Assembly (NCBI GenBank): GCA_016882485.1
Contig: VGPT01000003.1
Coordinates: forward strand, 1-64,000
Source of the DNA: Cyanobacteria bacterium M_surface_10_m1_298
GTDB taxonomy: Bacteria; Cyanobacteriota; Cyanobacteriia; PCC-6307; Cyanobiaceae
Direction: 5' to 3'
Length of the DNA: 64,000 nt
This document shows positions 16,232 to 23,410 of the stretch, in pieces. How positions within the stretch are numbered: position 1 is the first letter of the stretch; each line of letters opens with the position of its first letter. The notes below the pieces were generated by a model. It saw only the letters and a program-made list of their open reading frames with translations. It was not told the origin of the DNA and ran no database searches. The translations under genes and the position numbers were made by a program.

Positions 16232-17328
16232 GGCGCTGCAGGGGCAGGTTTGGCGGCAGCGGCAGGTTTGATCAGGGTCTTGGCGATTTCGCCGGCCATG
16301 GCCCGGATCAAGTTGGTGGAACGAGGGTCATTGAACGGGCCTTTGACCATGAACGCCGCCACGGCTCGCTTGCCGTCGGGCAGCTCAATCAGGCCGGCAT
16401 CGGCGTAGGCGATACCGATGTCTCCGGTTTTGTTGAGCACGGTCACCCCACGCGCTAGAAGCTCACTGTCGGGGTCAGCGGAATCACCCCCAAGGCCCAT
16501 CAGCAGACCCAGGGGCAGGAGGGTGTTGGTGCGGGACTTGCCCATCACCTCGCGGAAGAGGTCGCGGGCCCGCGGGCTCAATTTCTCTCCGGTGTCCACC
16601 AGGGCGATCGAGCGGGCCAGGTCATAGGAGCTGGTGGTGTTGGTGCCATCGAGATCCGGTAGCCAGTTGTTCACCACGGTGCTGGTGAGCCCCAGGGCCT
16701 GAAAACGGGCATTCAGAGCGGTTTTGCCCCCCAGTCGCTTGATCAGGAGATTGGTCGCACTGTTGTCGCTCACCCGGATCATTTCCATGGCGGCCTCCCA
16801 GAAGGGGAAACGGGTGCCGATCGGCTTGTTGGCCATCCAGCCGGCGCCGCCGCCCACCACCTCTTTGGTTAGGGGCAGGGGTTCGTTCCAGCGCAACTTG
16901 CCGGCATCGAGATCTTCAAGGCCCGCCAACAGGATCGGGGTTTTGATTGAGCTGGCCGCCGGTTGAGGGCGTTGTGCGGCCAGCTCGGCGTAGCGGCCGT
17001 CATCGAGCACCAGCAGATAGCCGCTCACCTGCAGATCCTTTTGGGTGGCGGCCAGTTGTGCCCATCTCTGGCTGAGGGCCTTCAGTTCCAGCTTCGGCTC
17101 AAACCGCCCCAGAGGGAGCCCCGCCGGCAGCGTGGGGGCCGGTCCGCTGAGCAGCGACTTCGGTTTGCTGGCTTCGGTGGCGGTCTCACTGAACTTGGGT
17201 GCCAGCAGTTTCAAGCTGGTGCCGGCGATCACCCCAAGACCCAGGCCCATCACCAGCAGGCGCAGCACCAGGCGCATTGGGGCTGCCAGGCCATTGCTGC
17301 TGGATCGTGGAGGGCGGCTGGCGCTCAC
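16228..17328 (-). CDS. Class A beta-lactamase-fold serine hydrolase lacking Glu166
   Basis: A 366-residue membrane-anchored protein (helix about 19-42) with a penicillin-recognising serine hydrolase domain. S126-S-I-K129 is the SxxK nucleophile motif, S187-D-N189 the SDN loop and K300-T-G302 the KTG strand. The omega-loop position that reads WEPELN in class A beta-lactamases reads W222-L-P-D-L-D227 here. The deacylating Glu is thus Leu, so efficient beta-lactam hydrolysis is unlikely. A peptidoglycan-directed or other esterase role is more probable. Overlaps the DUF3370 start; 27 bp after the methyltransferase gene. Confidence 0.85.
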   Translation of the reverse strand: MSASRPPRSSSNGLAAPMRLVLRLLVMGLGLGVIAGTSLKLLAPKFSETATEASKPKSLLSGPAPTLPAGLPLGRFEPKLELKALSQRWAQLAATQKDLQVSGYLLVLDDGRYAELAAQRPQPAASSIKTPILLAGLEDLDAGKLRWNEPLPLTKEVVGGGAGWMANKPIGTRFPFWEAAMEMIRVSDNSATNLLIKRLGGKTALNARFQALGLTSTVVNNWLPDLDGTNTTSSYDLARSIALVDTGEKLSPRARDLFREVMGKSRTNTLLPLGLLMGLGGDSADPDSELLARGVTVLNKTGDIGIAYADAGLIELPDGKRAVAAFMVKGPFNDPRSTNLIRAMAGEIAKTLIKPAAAAKPAPAAP

Positions 17329-17355
17329 GGGCTGTTGGAAGGCTGGGCCCAGACG

Positions 17356-18081
17356 TTAAGGGCAGTGCCGCTGTGCTGCCCAGCGCAGTTGCCGCACCAT
17401 CCCCCGCAGCAGGGCCACTTCCTCGTCGCGCACCTGCCCCCTCTGCAACAGGGCCCGCAGTTTGGCCATCCGAGCCTCTGCGGTGTGGGGGTAGAGAAAG
17501 CCCACCTCCAGCAGCAGATCTTCCGCATCGCTGAGGGCTGCCTCCAGGTTGCCGCGCGCGCAGGGCTCGGCGCTGGCGTTGGTGGGCGCTGCCTCTGCGG
17601 ATGTTCTGCTCTGTTGCAGCTCATGCAGGCAGATCCCCACGGCATGGGAGAGGTTGAGGGAGGCATAGCTCTCGCTGGTGGAGAGCCGCAGCAGGCGTCC
17701 CGCCTGGAGGAGCTCCTGATTGCTCAGGCCGCGATCTTCTCGGCCAAACACCAGCGCGGCCTGGTGCTCGGGGGGGGTGGCGGCCAGCCAGCTCAGGCAG
17801 TCTTGAGCACTGCTCAGGGGTAGGGCTTCTTCTTCGGTGCGGCCACTGGTGGCTACCACCCGCCGGCAGTCCGCCAGGGCTGCGGGGAGGTCGGGGAACA
17901 GTTGGGCTTGCTCGAGCAGCGCTTCGGCGTGCACGGCCATGCGCCTGGCTTCCTCGCCCAGGTGGTCACAACGGGGGGCCACCAGGCGCAGGTTGGAAAG
18001 GCCGAAATTGGCGCACAGGCGCGCCACGCTTCCCACATTCAGCGGGCCTGCCGGCTCTACCAGAACAACCGCAAGGCTCAC
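17356..18081 (-). CDS. SpoU-family tRNA/rRNA 2'-O-methyltransferase (TrmJ-like)
   Basis: A 241-residue SPOUT-fold enzyme that methylates the ribose 2'-OH of RNA with SAM. Motif 1 is VEPAGPLNVGSVARLCANFG at the N-terminus, motif 2 is VFGREDRGLSNQEL, and motif 3 is SYASLNLSHAVGICLHEL, the SAM-binding knot. The C-terminal helical extension (about 180-241) is the TrmJ type, which acts on position 32 of tRNA; assignment to TrmJ and not another SpoU member is by length and extension. GTG start overlaps the cytochrome gene stop. Confidence 0.88.
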   Translation of the reverse strand: MSLAVVLVEPAGPLNVGSVARLCANFGLSNLRLVAPRCDHLGEEARRMAVHAEALLEQAQLFPDLPAALADCRRVVATSGRTEEEALPLSSAQDCLSWLAATPPEHQAALVFGREDRGLSNQELLQAGRLLRLSTSESYASLNLSHAVGICLHELQQSRTSAEAAPTNASAEPCARGNLEAALSDAEDLLLEVGFLYPHTAEARMAKLRALLQRGQVRDEEVALLRGMVRQLRWAAQRHCP

Positions 18082-18479
18082 GTGAGGGTGTGGAGATAGG
18101 CGAGCAGATCGGCCATCGCCTGGGGTTCCGGTTGGAACCGGGGCATGGGGGGAGTGCGGCCGCTCACCACTTGCTGAATCAGCTGGCGCTCGGATTTGCG
18201 CGAATCGACGCGATGCAGATTCGGGCCCACCAGACCCTGGGCGGCAATGCCATGGCAGCCGGCGCAGTTGATCAGAAACAACTGCTCGCCCTGTTCCACC
18301 GAGCCCGAGAGCTGCAGGGTGCTGCGGGTGTAGGGATCGCTGCGGGCCGCCGGCAGGAAGACGGCCCCCACCACCACAGCCACACAGAGCAGGGCTGCCA
18401 GCACCAGAGCTGAGATCAGGCCGCGCTGCTGGCCGGCAGCCGTTGCCGGCGCTTCAACGGATGGAGGCTGGGCAGTCAC
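18078..18479 (-). CDS. cytM: Cytochrome cM-like membrane-anchored c-type cytochrome
   Basis: From GTG 18477-18479 this is a 133-residue protein with a single N-terminal membrane helix ([20 protein letters not shown]) and a c6-like haem domain. CAGCH is the covalent haem site, preceded by GEQLFLIN, and PMPRF near the C-terminus supplies the axial Met. The anchor and class-I fold match cyanobacterial cytochrome cM, which modulates electron flow between photosynthesis and respiration. TTG at 18536 would add 19 residues. It is translationally coupled to the methyltransferase gene and divergent from petG. Confidence 0.8.
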   Translation of the reverse strand: MTAQPPSVEAPATAAGQQRGLISALVLAALLCVAVVVGAVFLPAARSDPYTRSTLQLSGSVEQGEQLFLINCAGCHGIAAQGLVGPNLHRVDSRKSERQLIQQVVSGRTPPMPRFQPEPQAMADLLAYLHTLT

Positions 18480-18553
18480 AGTTGGTAGAGATCGATCACG
18501 GCGACCGCCAGGCACGTGGGAGAATTGTGCAACCAAAGCTGGCAGCTCTATCC

Positions 18554-18667
18554 ATGATCGAACCCCTGCTCTGCGGCATCGTGCTCGGTCTGATTCCCGT
18601 GACCCTGGCGGGTCTGTTCGTTGCCGCCTGGAACCAATACCGCCGTGGCAGCGCCCTGGGCGGCTGA
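18554..18667 (+). CDS. petG: Cytochrome b6f complex subunit PetG
   Basis: A 37-residue protein starting [20 protein letters not shown] and ending RRGSALGG. It is the PetG small subunit, a single transmembrane helix at the rim of the cytochrome b6f complex needed for complex stability. The match to the family is over the whole length. The gene lies 74 bp from the divergent cytochrome cM start used here. Its stop is only 2 bp from the end of the convergent rsmD. A strong intrinsic terminator in the petG direction lies inside rsmD. Confidence 0.97.
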   Translation: MIEPLLCGIVLGLIPVTLAGLFVAAWNQYRRGSALGG

Positions 18668-18669
18668 GT

Positions 18670-19218
18670 TCAGCCTTGGCTGAGCAGCATCAGGCTGCTG
18701 CCTCCATAGTTTTTCTGCTTCACAAGAGTCCAACCCGCCGGTCGCTCCGGCGGTTTTTTTGTGGCGTACTCGAGCAGTACTAAACCCTCGGGCTGGAGCC
18801 AACCGCGCTCGCTGATCACCTGGAGCACGGGGCCGTAGAGCTCAGCCGCATAAGGCGGGTCGGCATAGATCAGATCGAAGGGGGTCACCGCTGCTGTTCT
18901 GAGCCAATGCCGCACCTCCTGGTTGACCACGCTCACCTCAGGATCCGAGGCCAGGCCGGAACACACCAGCTGCAGGTTGCTGCGGGCCACCTGACTGATC
19001 GCTCGGTCTTCCTCCACGGCCACCACCCGTGCCGCCCCCCGCTGGAGGGCTTCGCAGCCCATGACCCCGCTGCCGCAGAACAACTCCAGCCAGGAGGCCT
19101 GAGGAATCTCGGCGGCCAGCATGTTCATCACCGCCAACCGAACCCGTGAGGCGGTGGGTCTGGCCTTGTCACCCGGTGGGCTCTGCAGCTTGCGGCCGCC
19201 GCTGAGGCGAAGGCTCAT
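18670..19218 (-). CDS. rsmD: 16S rRNA G966 N2-methyltransferase RsmD
   Basis: A 182-residue class-I SAM methyltransferase that modifies G966 of 16S rRNA in the P-site region. Motif I is LELFCGSGVMGCEAL, VVAVEEDR is the SAM-ribose acid, and YADPPYA is the catalytic NPPY-type motif (DPPY). Family start SGGRKLQSPPG is present. Its start overlaps the hisH stop by 4 bp. The 3' end carries a K-K-P-P-E-R-P-A-G stretch whose DNA doubles, on the other strand, as a terminator hairpin with a T-run for petG. Confidence 0.94.
   Translation of the reverse strand: MSLRLSGGRKLQSPPGDKARPTASRVRLAVMNMLAAEIPQASWLELFCGSGVMGCEALQRGAARVVAVEEDRAISQVARSNLQLVCSGLASDPEVSVVNQEVRHWLRTAAVTPFDLIYADPPYAAELYGPVLQVISERGWLQPEGLVLLEYATKKPPERPAGWTLVKQKNYGGSSLMLLSQG
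18735..18760 (+). terminator. Intrinsic terminator of petG, inside rsmD
   Basis: Stem CCGCCGG (18735-18741) pairs perfectly with CCGGCGG (18747-18753) across a 5-base loop and is followed directly by seven T (18754-18760). It reads in the plus direction, 67 bp past the petG stop. It lies wholly within the coding sequence of the convergent rsmD gene. It would stop petG transcripts before they run antisense through rsmD. Confidence 0.8.
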
Positions 19219-19841
19219 GGGCGCTGTTCAACCCAGCGCAGCCAGCGCCGCAGGATCTGCTCTCCGGCCAGTCCTGATTTCTCCGGGTGAAACTGACAGG
19301 CCCCCACGCTCCCGCTCCAGACCGCCGCCGTGACCTGGCGATCGGCGAAGCGCACCGAGGTGGTGATGCAGCGTGGATCCTTGGGTTCGGCGGCAAAGGA
19401 GTGCACGAAATAGACCCAACTTGCGTCCCCATCGGCGGGGAATAACGGCGAGGGGTTGACCCGCTGCAGGGGTTCCCAGCCCATATGGGGAATGGGATGT
19501 CCGCTGACCCGCGGCAGGGCAGCAATGTGCCCGCTCAGCAGTCCGAGCCCGCGCGCTTGACCCTCATCGCTGCTGTCAAAGAGCAGTTGCAGGCCCAGGC
19601 AGATGCCCAGCAGAGGGCGATCGGCGCGGCACCAGCTTTTGATCGCGGGCACCATCCCCGAGGCCTCGAGCCGCTCCATCGCTGGATCGAAGGCTCCCAC
19701 TCCCGGAAGCACGAGCGCCTGGCAACCCTGCATCTGCTCCGGGCTCTGCACGCTGATCACCGTGCAGCCCAGACGCTCGAGGGCCCGCTGCACGGAATGA
19801 AGGTTCCCCATGCCGTAGTCGATCAGGCCGATGCAGGTCAT
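19215..19841 (-). CDS. hisH: Imidazole glycerol phosphate synthase glutaminase subunit HisH
   Basis: HisH releases ammonia from glutamine for HisF in histidine biosynthesis. The 208-residue protein starts GLIDYGMGNLHSV and has the class-I amidotransferase nucleophile elbow LLGICLGLQLLF (Cys). The catalytic His-Glu pair is at CQFHPEKSG. VLPGVGAF is the oxyanion strand. It sits between the LOG-family gene and rsmD with 4-bp overlaps at both ends. HisF is elsewhere, as usual for cyanobacteria. Confidence 0.97.
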   Translation of the reverse strand: MTCIGLIDYGMGNLHSVQRALERLGCTVISVQSPEQMQGCQALVLPGVGAFDPAMERLEASGMVPAIKSWCRADRPLLGICLGLQLLFDSSDEGQARGLGLLSGHIAALPRVSGHPIPHMGWEPLQRVNPSPLFPADGDASWVYFVHSFAAEPKDPRCITTSVRFADRQVTAAVWSGSVGACQFHPEKSGLAGEQILRRWLRWVEQRP

Positions 19842-20905
19842 GGGCAGGGGGGCAGGCTGCAGACACGTTGGCCAGGTTGCTCGATCGCGGGGGCCACCTC
19901 CACGGGCAGGTCATTGAGGCGATCAATCAGGCGATAAAGCAGGCCGATGCGGCGTCGATCCAGGTGAAAGCGTAGGCAGGGCCGCAGGATCCCATTGCTG
20001 TCGCAGCTCTCTCCCTGACTGATGTTGCCTTCATCCACTAGATCATCGAACTCCCGATTGAGGGTGTTCAGGATGTCGCTGGGAATGGGGCTGTGCAGCA
20101 ACAGCTCCATGCGGTCTTCCGCGAACTGGGCGATGTGAAACACCCGATAGAAATGGCAGATATGCTCCATCGCCTCGGCGGCTGTGCTGGCCTGCTTGAG
20201 CAGGCTGGTGTCCTCCGGTGAGATCAGGCCGCGGCTGGCGAGGTCCTGCTGAATGTCCTGTAGCCAGTCCGGCCAGAAGCGATCACCGCTGGGGGCGAGC
20301 ATCACCAGGGGGATCGGCGGGGTCCGACCGGTCTGGATCAGGGTGAGGGATTCGAACAGTTCATCAAAGGTGCCGAAGCCCCCCGGCATGACCACCAGGG
20401 CGTCGCTCTCCCGCAGGAAGAACAGTTTTCGGGTGAAGAAGTAGCGGAAGTGCAGCAGCCTGCCGTCGCACGCGTTCACATAGCGATTGGCGTGTTGCTC
20501 GAAGGGAAGATCCACATTGAGGCCAATGCTGTTTTCGCATCCGGCTCCACGATTGGCGGCTTCCATGATTCCGCCGCCGGCTCCGGTCATCACCTCGAAG
20601 CCACGCGACACGGCCTCCACCGCCAGCTCCTGAGCCAGGCGGTAGGCGGCCTCTTCAGGAGCCGTGCGGGCGGAACCAAACACCGTCACCTTGCGGGTCT
20701 GGCGGTGGGGGGCAAACACGCTGAGGCCGTCTCGGATGTCGGCGAGCGCCCCATTGATCAGACGCCATTCATCGGCATCCCCGCTGTTGCGGGCGATCTC
20801 CAGCAGGCTCACGACGCTGCGCTCGATCGCCCGACGCTGGGGGTGATCCTGCAGGGCAGCGGCCAGGGCCTGTAGGGGGCTTTGCTCCATTGGCAGAGGA
20901 TGCAC
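19838..20905 (-). CDS. LOG-family nucleotide phosphoribohydrolase-like protein
   Basis: A 355-residue protein with the LOG/TIGR00730 Rossmann-type domain in the middle (about 70-260): TVFGSARTAPEE, MTGAGGGIMEAANRGA and the hallmark PGGFGTFDE at 174-182. LOG enzymes release cytokinin-type bases from nucleotides, and bacterial members act as nucleosidases. The family was long misnamed lysine decarboxylase. The N-terminal 70 and C-terminal 95 residues are additional to a minimal LOG protein. GTG at 20903-20905 is used; ATG at 20890 is possible. Overlaps hisH by 4 bp. The true substrate is unknown. Confidence 0.85.
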   Translation of the reverse strand: MHPLPMEQSPLQALAAALQDHPQRRAIERSVVSLLEIARNSGDADEWRLINGALADIRDGLSVFAPHRQTRKVTVFGSARTAPEEAAYRLAQELAVEAVSRGFEVMTGAGGGIMEAANRGAGCENSIGLNVDLPFEQHANRYVNACDGRLLHFRYFFTRKLFFLRESDALVVMPGGFGTFDELFESLTLIQTGRTPPIPLVMLAPSGDRFWPDWLQDIQQDLASRGLISPEDTSLLKQASTAAEAMEHICHFYRVFHIAQFAEDRMELLLHSPIPSDILNTLNREFDDLVDEGNISQGESCDSNGILRPCLRFHLDRRRIGLLYRLIDRLNDLPVEVAPAIEQPGQRVCSLPPCP

Positions 20906-20922
20906 GGCCAGCGTGGATGGCC

Positions 20923-20950
20923 AATAAAAAGCCCGGCATCAGCCGGGCTT
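20923..20950 (-). terminator. Intrinsic terminator of trxA
   Basis: AAGCCCGGC (20929-20937) and GCCGGGCTT (20942-20950) form a 9-bp stem with a 4-base loop. On the minus strand the stem is followed by TTTTTATT (20923-20930). It lies 23 bp past the trxA stop and before the LOG gene start, so it separates these two minus-strand units. Confidence 0.88.
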
Positions 20951-20972
20951 GGAGACTACCGGGCGGTTGTGC

Positions 20973-21296
20973 TCAGAGGTATTTAGAGATGGTGCCGGAG
21001 AGGGTGGTCTTGGGCACGGCTCCCACGACGGTGTCGACCTTCTGGCCGTCTTTGAACACCATCAGGGTGGGGATGCTGCGGATCCCGTACTGGCTGGCCA
21101 CGTTGGGATTCTCGTCGGTGTTCAGTTTGAACACCTTGATTTTGCCCTCGAATTCCTTGGCGATCTCGTCAACGATCGGGGCCACCATGCGGCAGGGGCC
21201 GCACCAAGGGGCCCAGAAATCAACCAGCACGGGCACATCGCTCTTGAGCACGTCTTGCTCGAAGGAAGCGTCGGTGACGGCTGCAGCGCTGGACAT
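20973..21296 (-). CDS. trxA: Thioredoxin TrxA
   Basis: A 107-residue m-type thioredoxin that passes electrons from thioredoxin reductases to target disulfides in the cytoplasm. The redox site is W31-C32-G-P-C35 within [26 protein letters not shown] contains the cis-Pro, and the start [13 protein letters not shown] is standard. Single gene unit with its own terminator downstream and a 183-bp upstream gap. Confidence 0.98.
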   Translation of the reverse strand: MSSAAAVTDASFEQDVLKSDVPVLVDFWAPWCGPCRMVAPIVDEIAKEFEGKIKVFKLNTDENPNVASQYGIRSIPTLMVFKDGQKVDTVVGAVPKTTLSGTISKYL

Positions 21297-21403
21297 CCGG
21301 TAGAGGATCAGGGTTTTTGGAATGTAGCAACGAGTTTTGGCGTTGGCCCAGGCCTGCCGAAACTCGTTACCGGCCCGGTGGGCCGGAATCTGGATAAGTG
21401 AAA

Positions 21404-21420
21404 GCCCGGACGCGCCGGGC
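21404..21420 (-). terminator. Probable weak terminator after guaB3
   Basis: GCCCGG (21404-21409) and CCGGGC (21415-21420) pair around a 5-base loop and are followed on the minus strand by TTTCACTT. The T-run is short. It lies about 60 bp past the guaB3 stop in the 183-bp gap upstream of trxA. A second GC-rich inverted repeat (21370-21386) lies nearby. The rest of this gap shows no gene. Confidence 0.4.
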
Positions 21421-21479
21421 CAGGGGGTGTGAGGAGTGTGAGGGCCGAAGCCCGCACATCCGGAGGCTAACGCGGTCGC

Positions 21480-22643
21480 CTACTTGCCCATACCCAATTG
21501 CTGGGCCTTCTGATAAACCTTGCCCTCGGTGAGCAGAGAGGGGGCCACCACCACCTCGACCTGCTGCATCTCTTTGAGGGTGCGGGCGCCAAGGGTTCCC
21601 ATGGAGGTCTTGATGCAGCCCAGCAGGTTCTGGGTGCCGTCATCAAGGGAGGCGGGGCCCCGCAGGATCTTCTCGAGGCTGCCGGTGGTGCCCACCTTGA
21701 TGCGGGTGCCACGGGGCAGCACGGGGCTGGGGGTGGCCATGCCCCAGTGGAATCCGCGGCCGGGAGCTTCGGAGGCGCGGGCGATGGGTGAGCCGATCAT
21801 CACGGCGTCGGCGCCGCAGGCGAGGCACTTGCAGATGTCACCGCCGGTGACGATGCCGCCGTCGGCCACGATCGGCACGTAGCGGCCGCTCTCCTTCATG
21901 TAGTCGTCGCGGGCGGCGGCGCAGTCGGCCACGGAGGTGGCCTGGGGGATGCCGATGCCCAGCACGCCGCGGCTGGTGCAGGCGGCGCCAGGCCCGATGC
22001 CGACCATCACACCGGCTGCACCGGCACGCATCAGCTTGAGAGACACGTCATAGGTGACGCAGTTGCCGATGATCACCGGCACGCCGAAATCGCGGCAGAG
22101 GGCTTCGAGATCAAGGCTTTCCTGACCCTCGGGCCCCACATGCTCGGTGCTCACCACCGTGGCCTGCACGAAGAACAGATCGGCGCCGGCTTCGGCGATG
22201 GCCTTGCCGAACTTGAGGGCCGCCACAGGGGTTGCGCTCACGGCAGCGATGCCGCCGCGCTCCTTGATTTCAGCGATCCGCTTGCGGATCAGGTCTTCCC
22301 GAACCGGCTGGCTGTAGAGCTCCTGCATCAGGGGCACGAACTCGTCCTTGCCTACCGAGGCGATGCGATCCAGAGCGGGGTTGGGGTCGTCGTAGCGGCA
22401 CTGAACCCCCTCCAGGTTGAGCACGCCGAGGGCCCCTTGCTTGGCCAGCTCGACGCACATCCCGACATCCACCACGCCATCCATGGCGCTGGCGATGATC
22501 GGGATCTCACGGCTGATGCCGCCCAGGGTCCAGCTGCTGTCCGTCACGGCCGGATCGACCGTGCGACCACCGGGCACTAGGGCGATTTCGTCAATGCCGT
22601 AGGCGCGGCGCACAGTACGGGAACGGCCGAGCTGAATGTCCAC
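21480..22643 (-). CDS. guaB3: GuaB3 family IMP dehydrogenase-related protein
   Basis: GTG at 22641-22643 gives VDIQLGRSRTVRRAYGIDEI, the usual GuaB3 N-terminus, and 387 residues, the normal length; the frame continues upstream to 22679. It is a TIM-barrel enzyme without the CBS (Bateman) domain of canonical GuaB. GIGPGAACTSRGV holds the catalytic Cys loop and VADGGIVTGGDICK the phosphate site. Cyanobacterial GuaB3 is described as an IMP dehydrogenase-type enzyme outside the usual CBS-mediated control. It would act in guanine nucleotide synthesis. Confidence 0.9.
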   Translation of the reverse strand: MDIQLGRSRTVRRAYGIDEIALVPGGRTVDPAVTDSSWTLGGISREIPIIASAMDGVVDVGMCVELAKQGALGVLNLEGVQCRYDDPNPALDRIASVGKDEFVPLMQELYSQPVREDLIRKRIAEIKERGGIAAVSATPVAALKFGKAIAEAGADLFFVQATVVSTEHVGPEGQESLDLEALCRDFGVPVIIGNCVTYDVSLKLMRAGAAGVMVGIGPGAACTSRGVLGIGIPQATSVADCAAARDDYMKESGRYVPIVADGGIVTGGDICKCLACGADAVMIGSPIARASEAPGRGFHWGMATPSPVLPRGTRIKVGTTGSLEKILRGPASLDDGTQNLLGCIKTSMGTLGARTLKEMQQVEVVVAPSLLTEGKVYQKAQQLGMGK

Positions 22644-22712
22644 CTGAGACTTTTTGACGCAATCGAGACAAGCTATCAACCGGTCGGTTGTGGCCTGGCT
22701 CGTCGGCTGGCC

Positions 22713-23336
22713 TCAGCGTTGGCCCCGGAAGCTCTTCCAGCGCTGCTTGAGGCTGCTGATCACCTGATGGCGGTCATCGCTGCGCACCAGTCGAGTCAGG
22801 CTGAACTGCACCACAGCGATCACACCGGCCAGCTCCAGCAGGCCAGGCAGCAGGGGGATGCTGTCCAGCACGCCCAGCAGCGCCGAGTAAATCCGCAGCA
22901 CCAAGAGCACGGCGATCAGACCGGCCCCCCAGGTGATCGGGGTGCGGGCTGACTGCCATTGCTGTTGCAGTTGGCCACTGCCCAGCCAGTCTTTGATTTT
23001 CTGAACCAGCAACTCCCACTCCCCGCCTTCGCCACTGTCTTCAAGGCTCGTGGTGGGGGTGAGGCTGGCGGGCACCTCAGTGGTGCTGGCCACACTGGGC
23101 ACGCTGCTGCTGATCGCCGTGGGCTCCGGCTCTGCGGCTGGAGCGATGGTGGTGCTGAAACTCACGGCCGTTTCAGGGGCCTGAGGCTCCTCTGTTTGAG
23201 GTTCTTCGGCTTCTGCGGGTGGGGCGTCGGCTGGAGCGCTGCTGGCTTCCTCGTTCACAACCTCTGGCGCCACCTCTTGCGCAACCTCGGCAGGCTGCTG
23301 CTCGGCATCCGGCTGGGGGGCAGGAGCATCAGCCAT
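22713..23336 (-). CDS. Stand-alone CAAD-domain membrane protein
   Basis: A 207-residue protein. The first 100 residues are Pro/Glu/Ala-rich and disordered. An amphipathic helix follows (VQKIKDWLGSGQLQQQW), then two membrane helices (WGAGLIAVLLVLRIYSALLG and LLPGLLELAGVIAVVQFSL) and a basic tail (SLKQRWKSFRGQR). This is the CAAD module found in some cyanobacterial aminoacyl-tRNA synthetases and, alone, in thylakoid curvature-type (CURT1-like) proteins. No synthetase domain is attached here. A thylakoid membrane location is likely. Confidence 0.8.
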   Translation of the reverse strand: MADAPAPQPDAEQQPAEVAQEVAPEVVNEEASSAPADAPPAEAEEPQTEEPQAPETAVSFSTTIAPAAEPEPTAISSSVPSVASTTEVPASLTPTTSLEDSGEGGEWELLVQKIKDWLGSGQLQQQWQSARTPITWGAGLIAVLLVLRIYSALLGVLDSIPLLPGLLELAGVIAVVQFSLTRLVRSDDRHQVISSLKQRWKSFRGQR

Positions 23337-23410
23337 GGGTCTGTCTTAAAGCGTGAAAACGGGAGCTTACGGCCGTTTCCACCGGTCTGCAGGCCCCAGT
23401 TTCCGTGTTC

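Noticed and set aside
16228-17328. Annotation as an antibiotic-resistance beta-lactamase
   Set aside because: The omega-loop Glu needed for deacylation is Leu, so resistance is unlikely.
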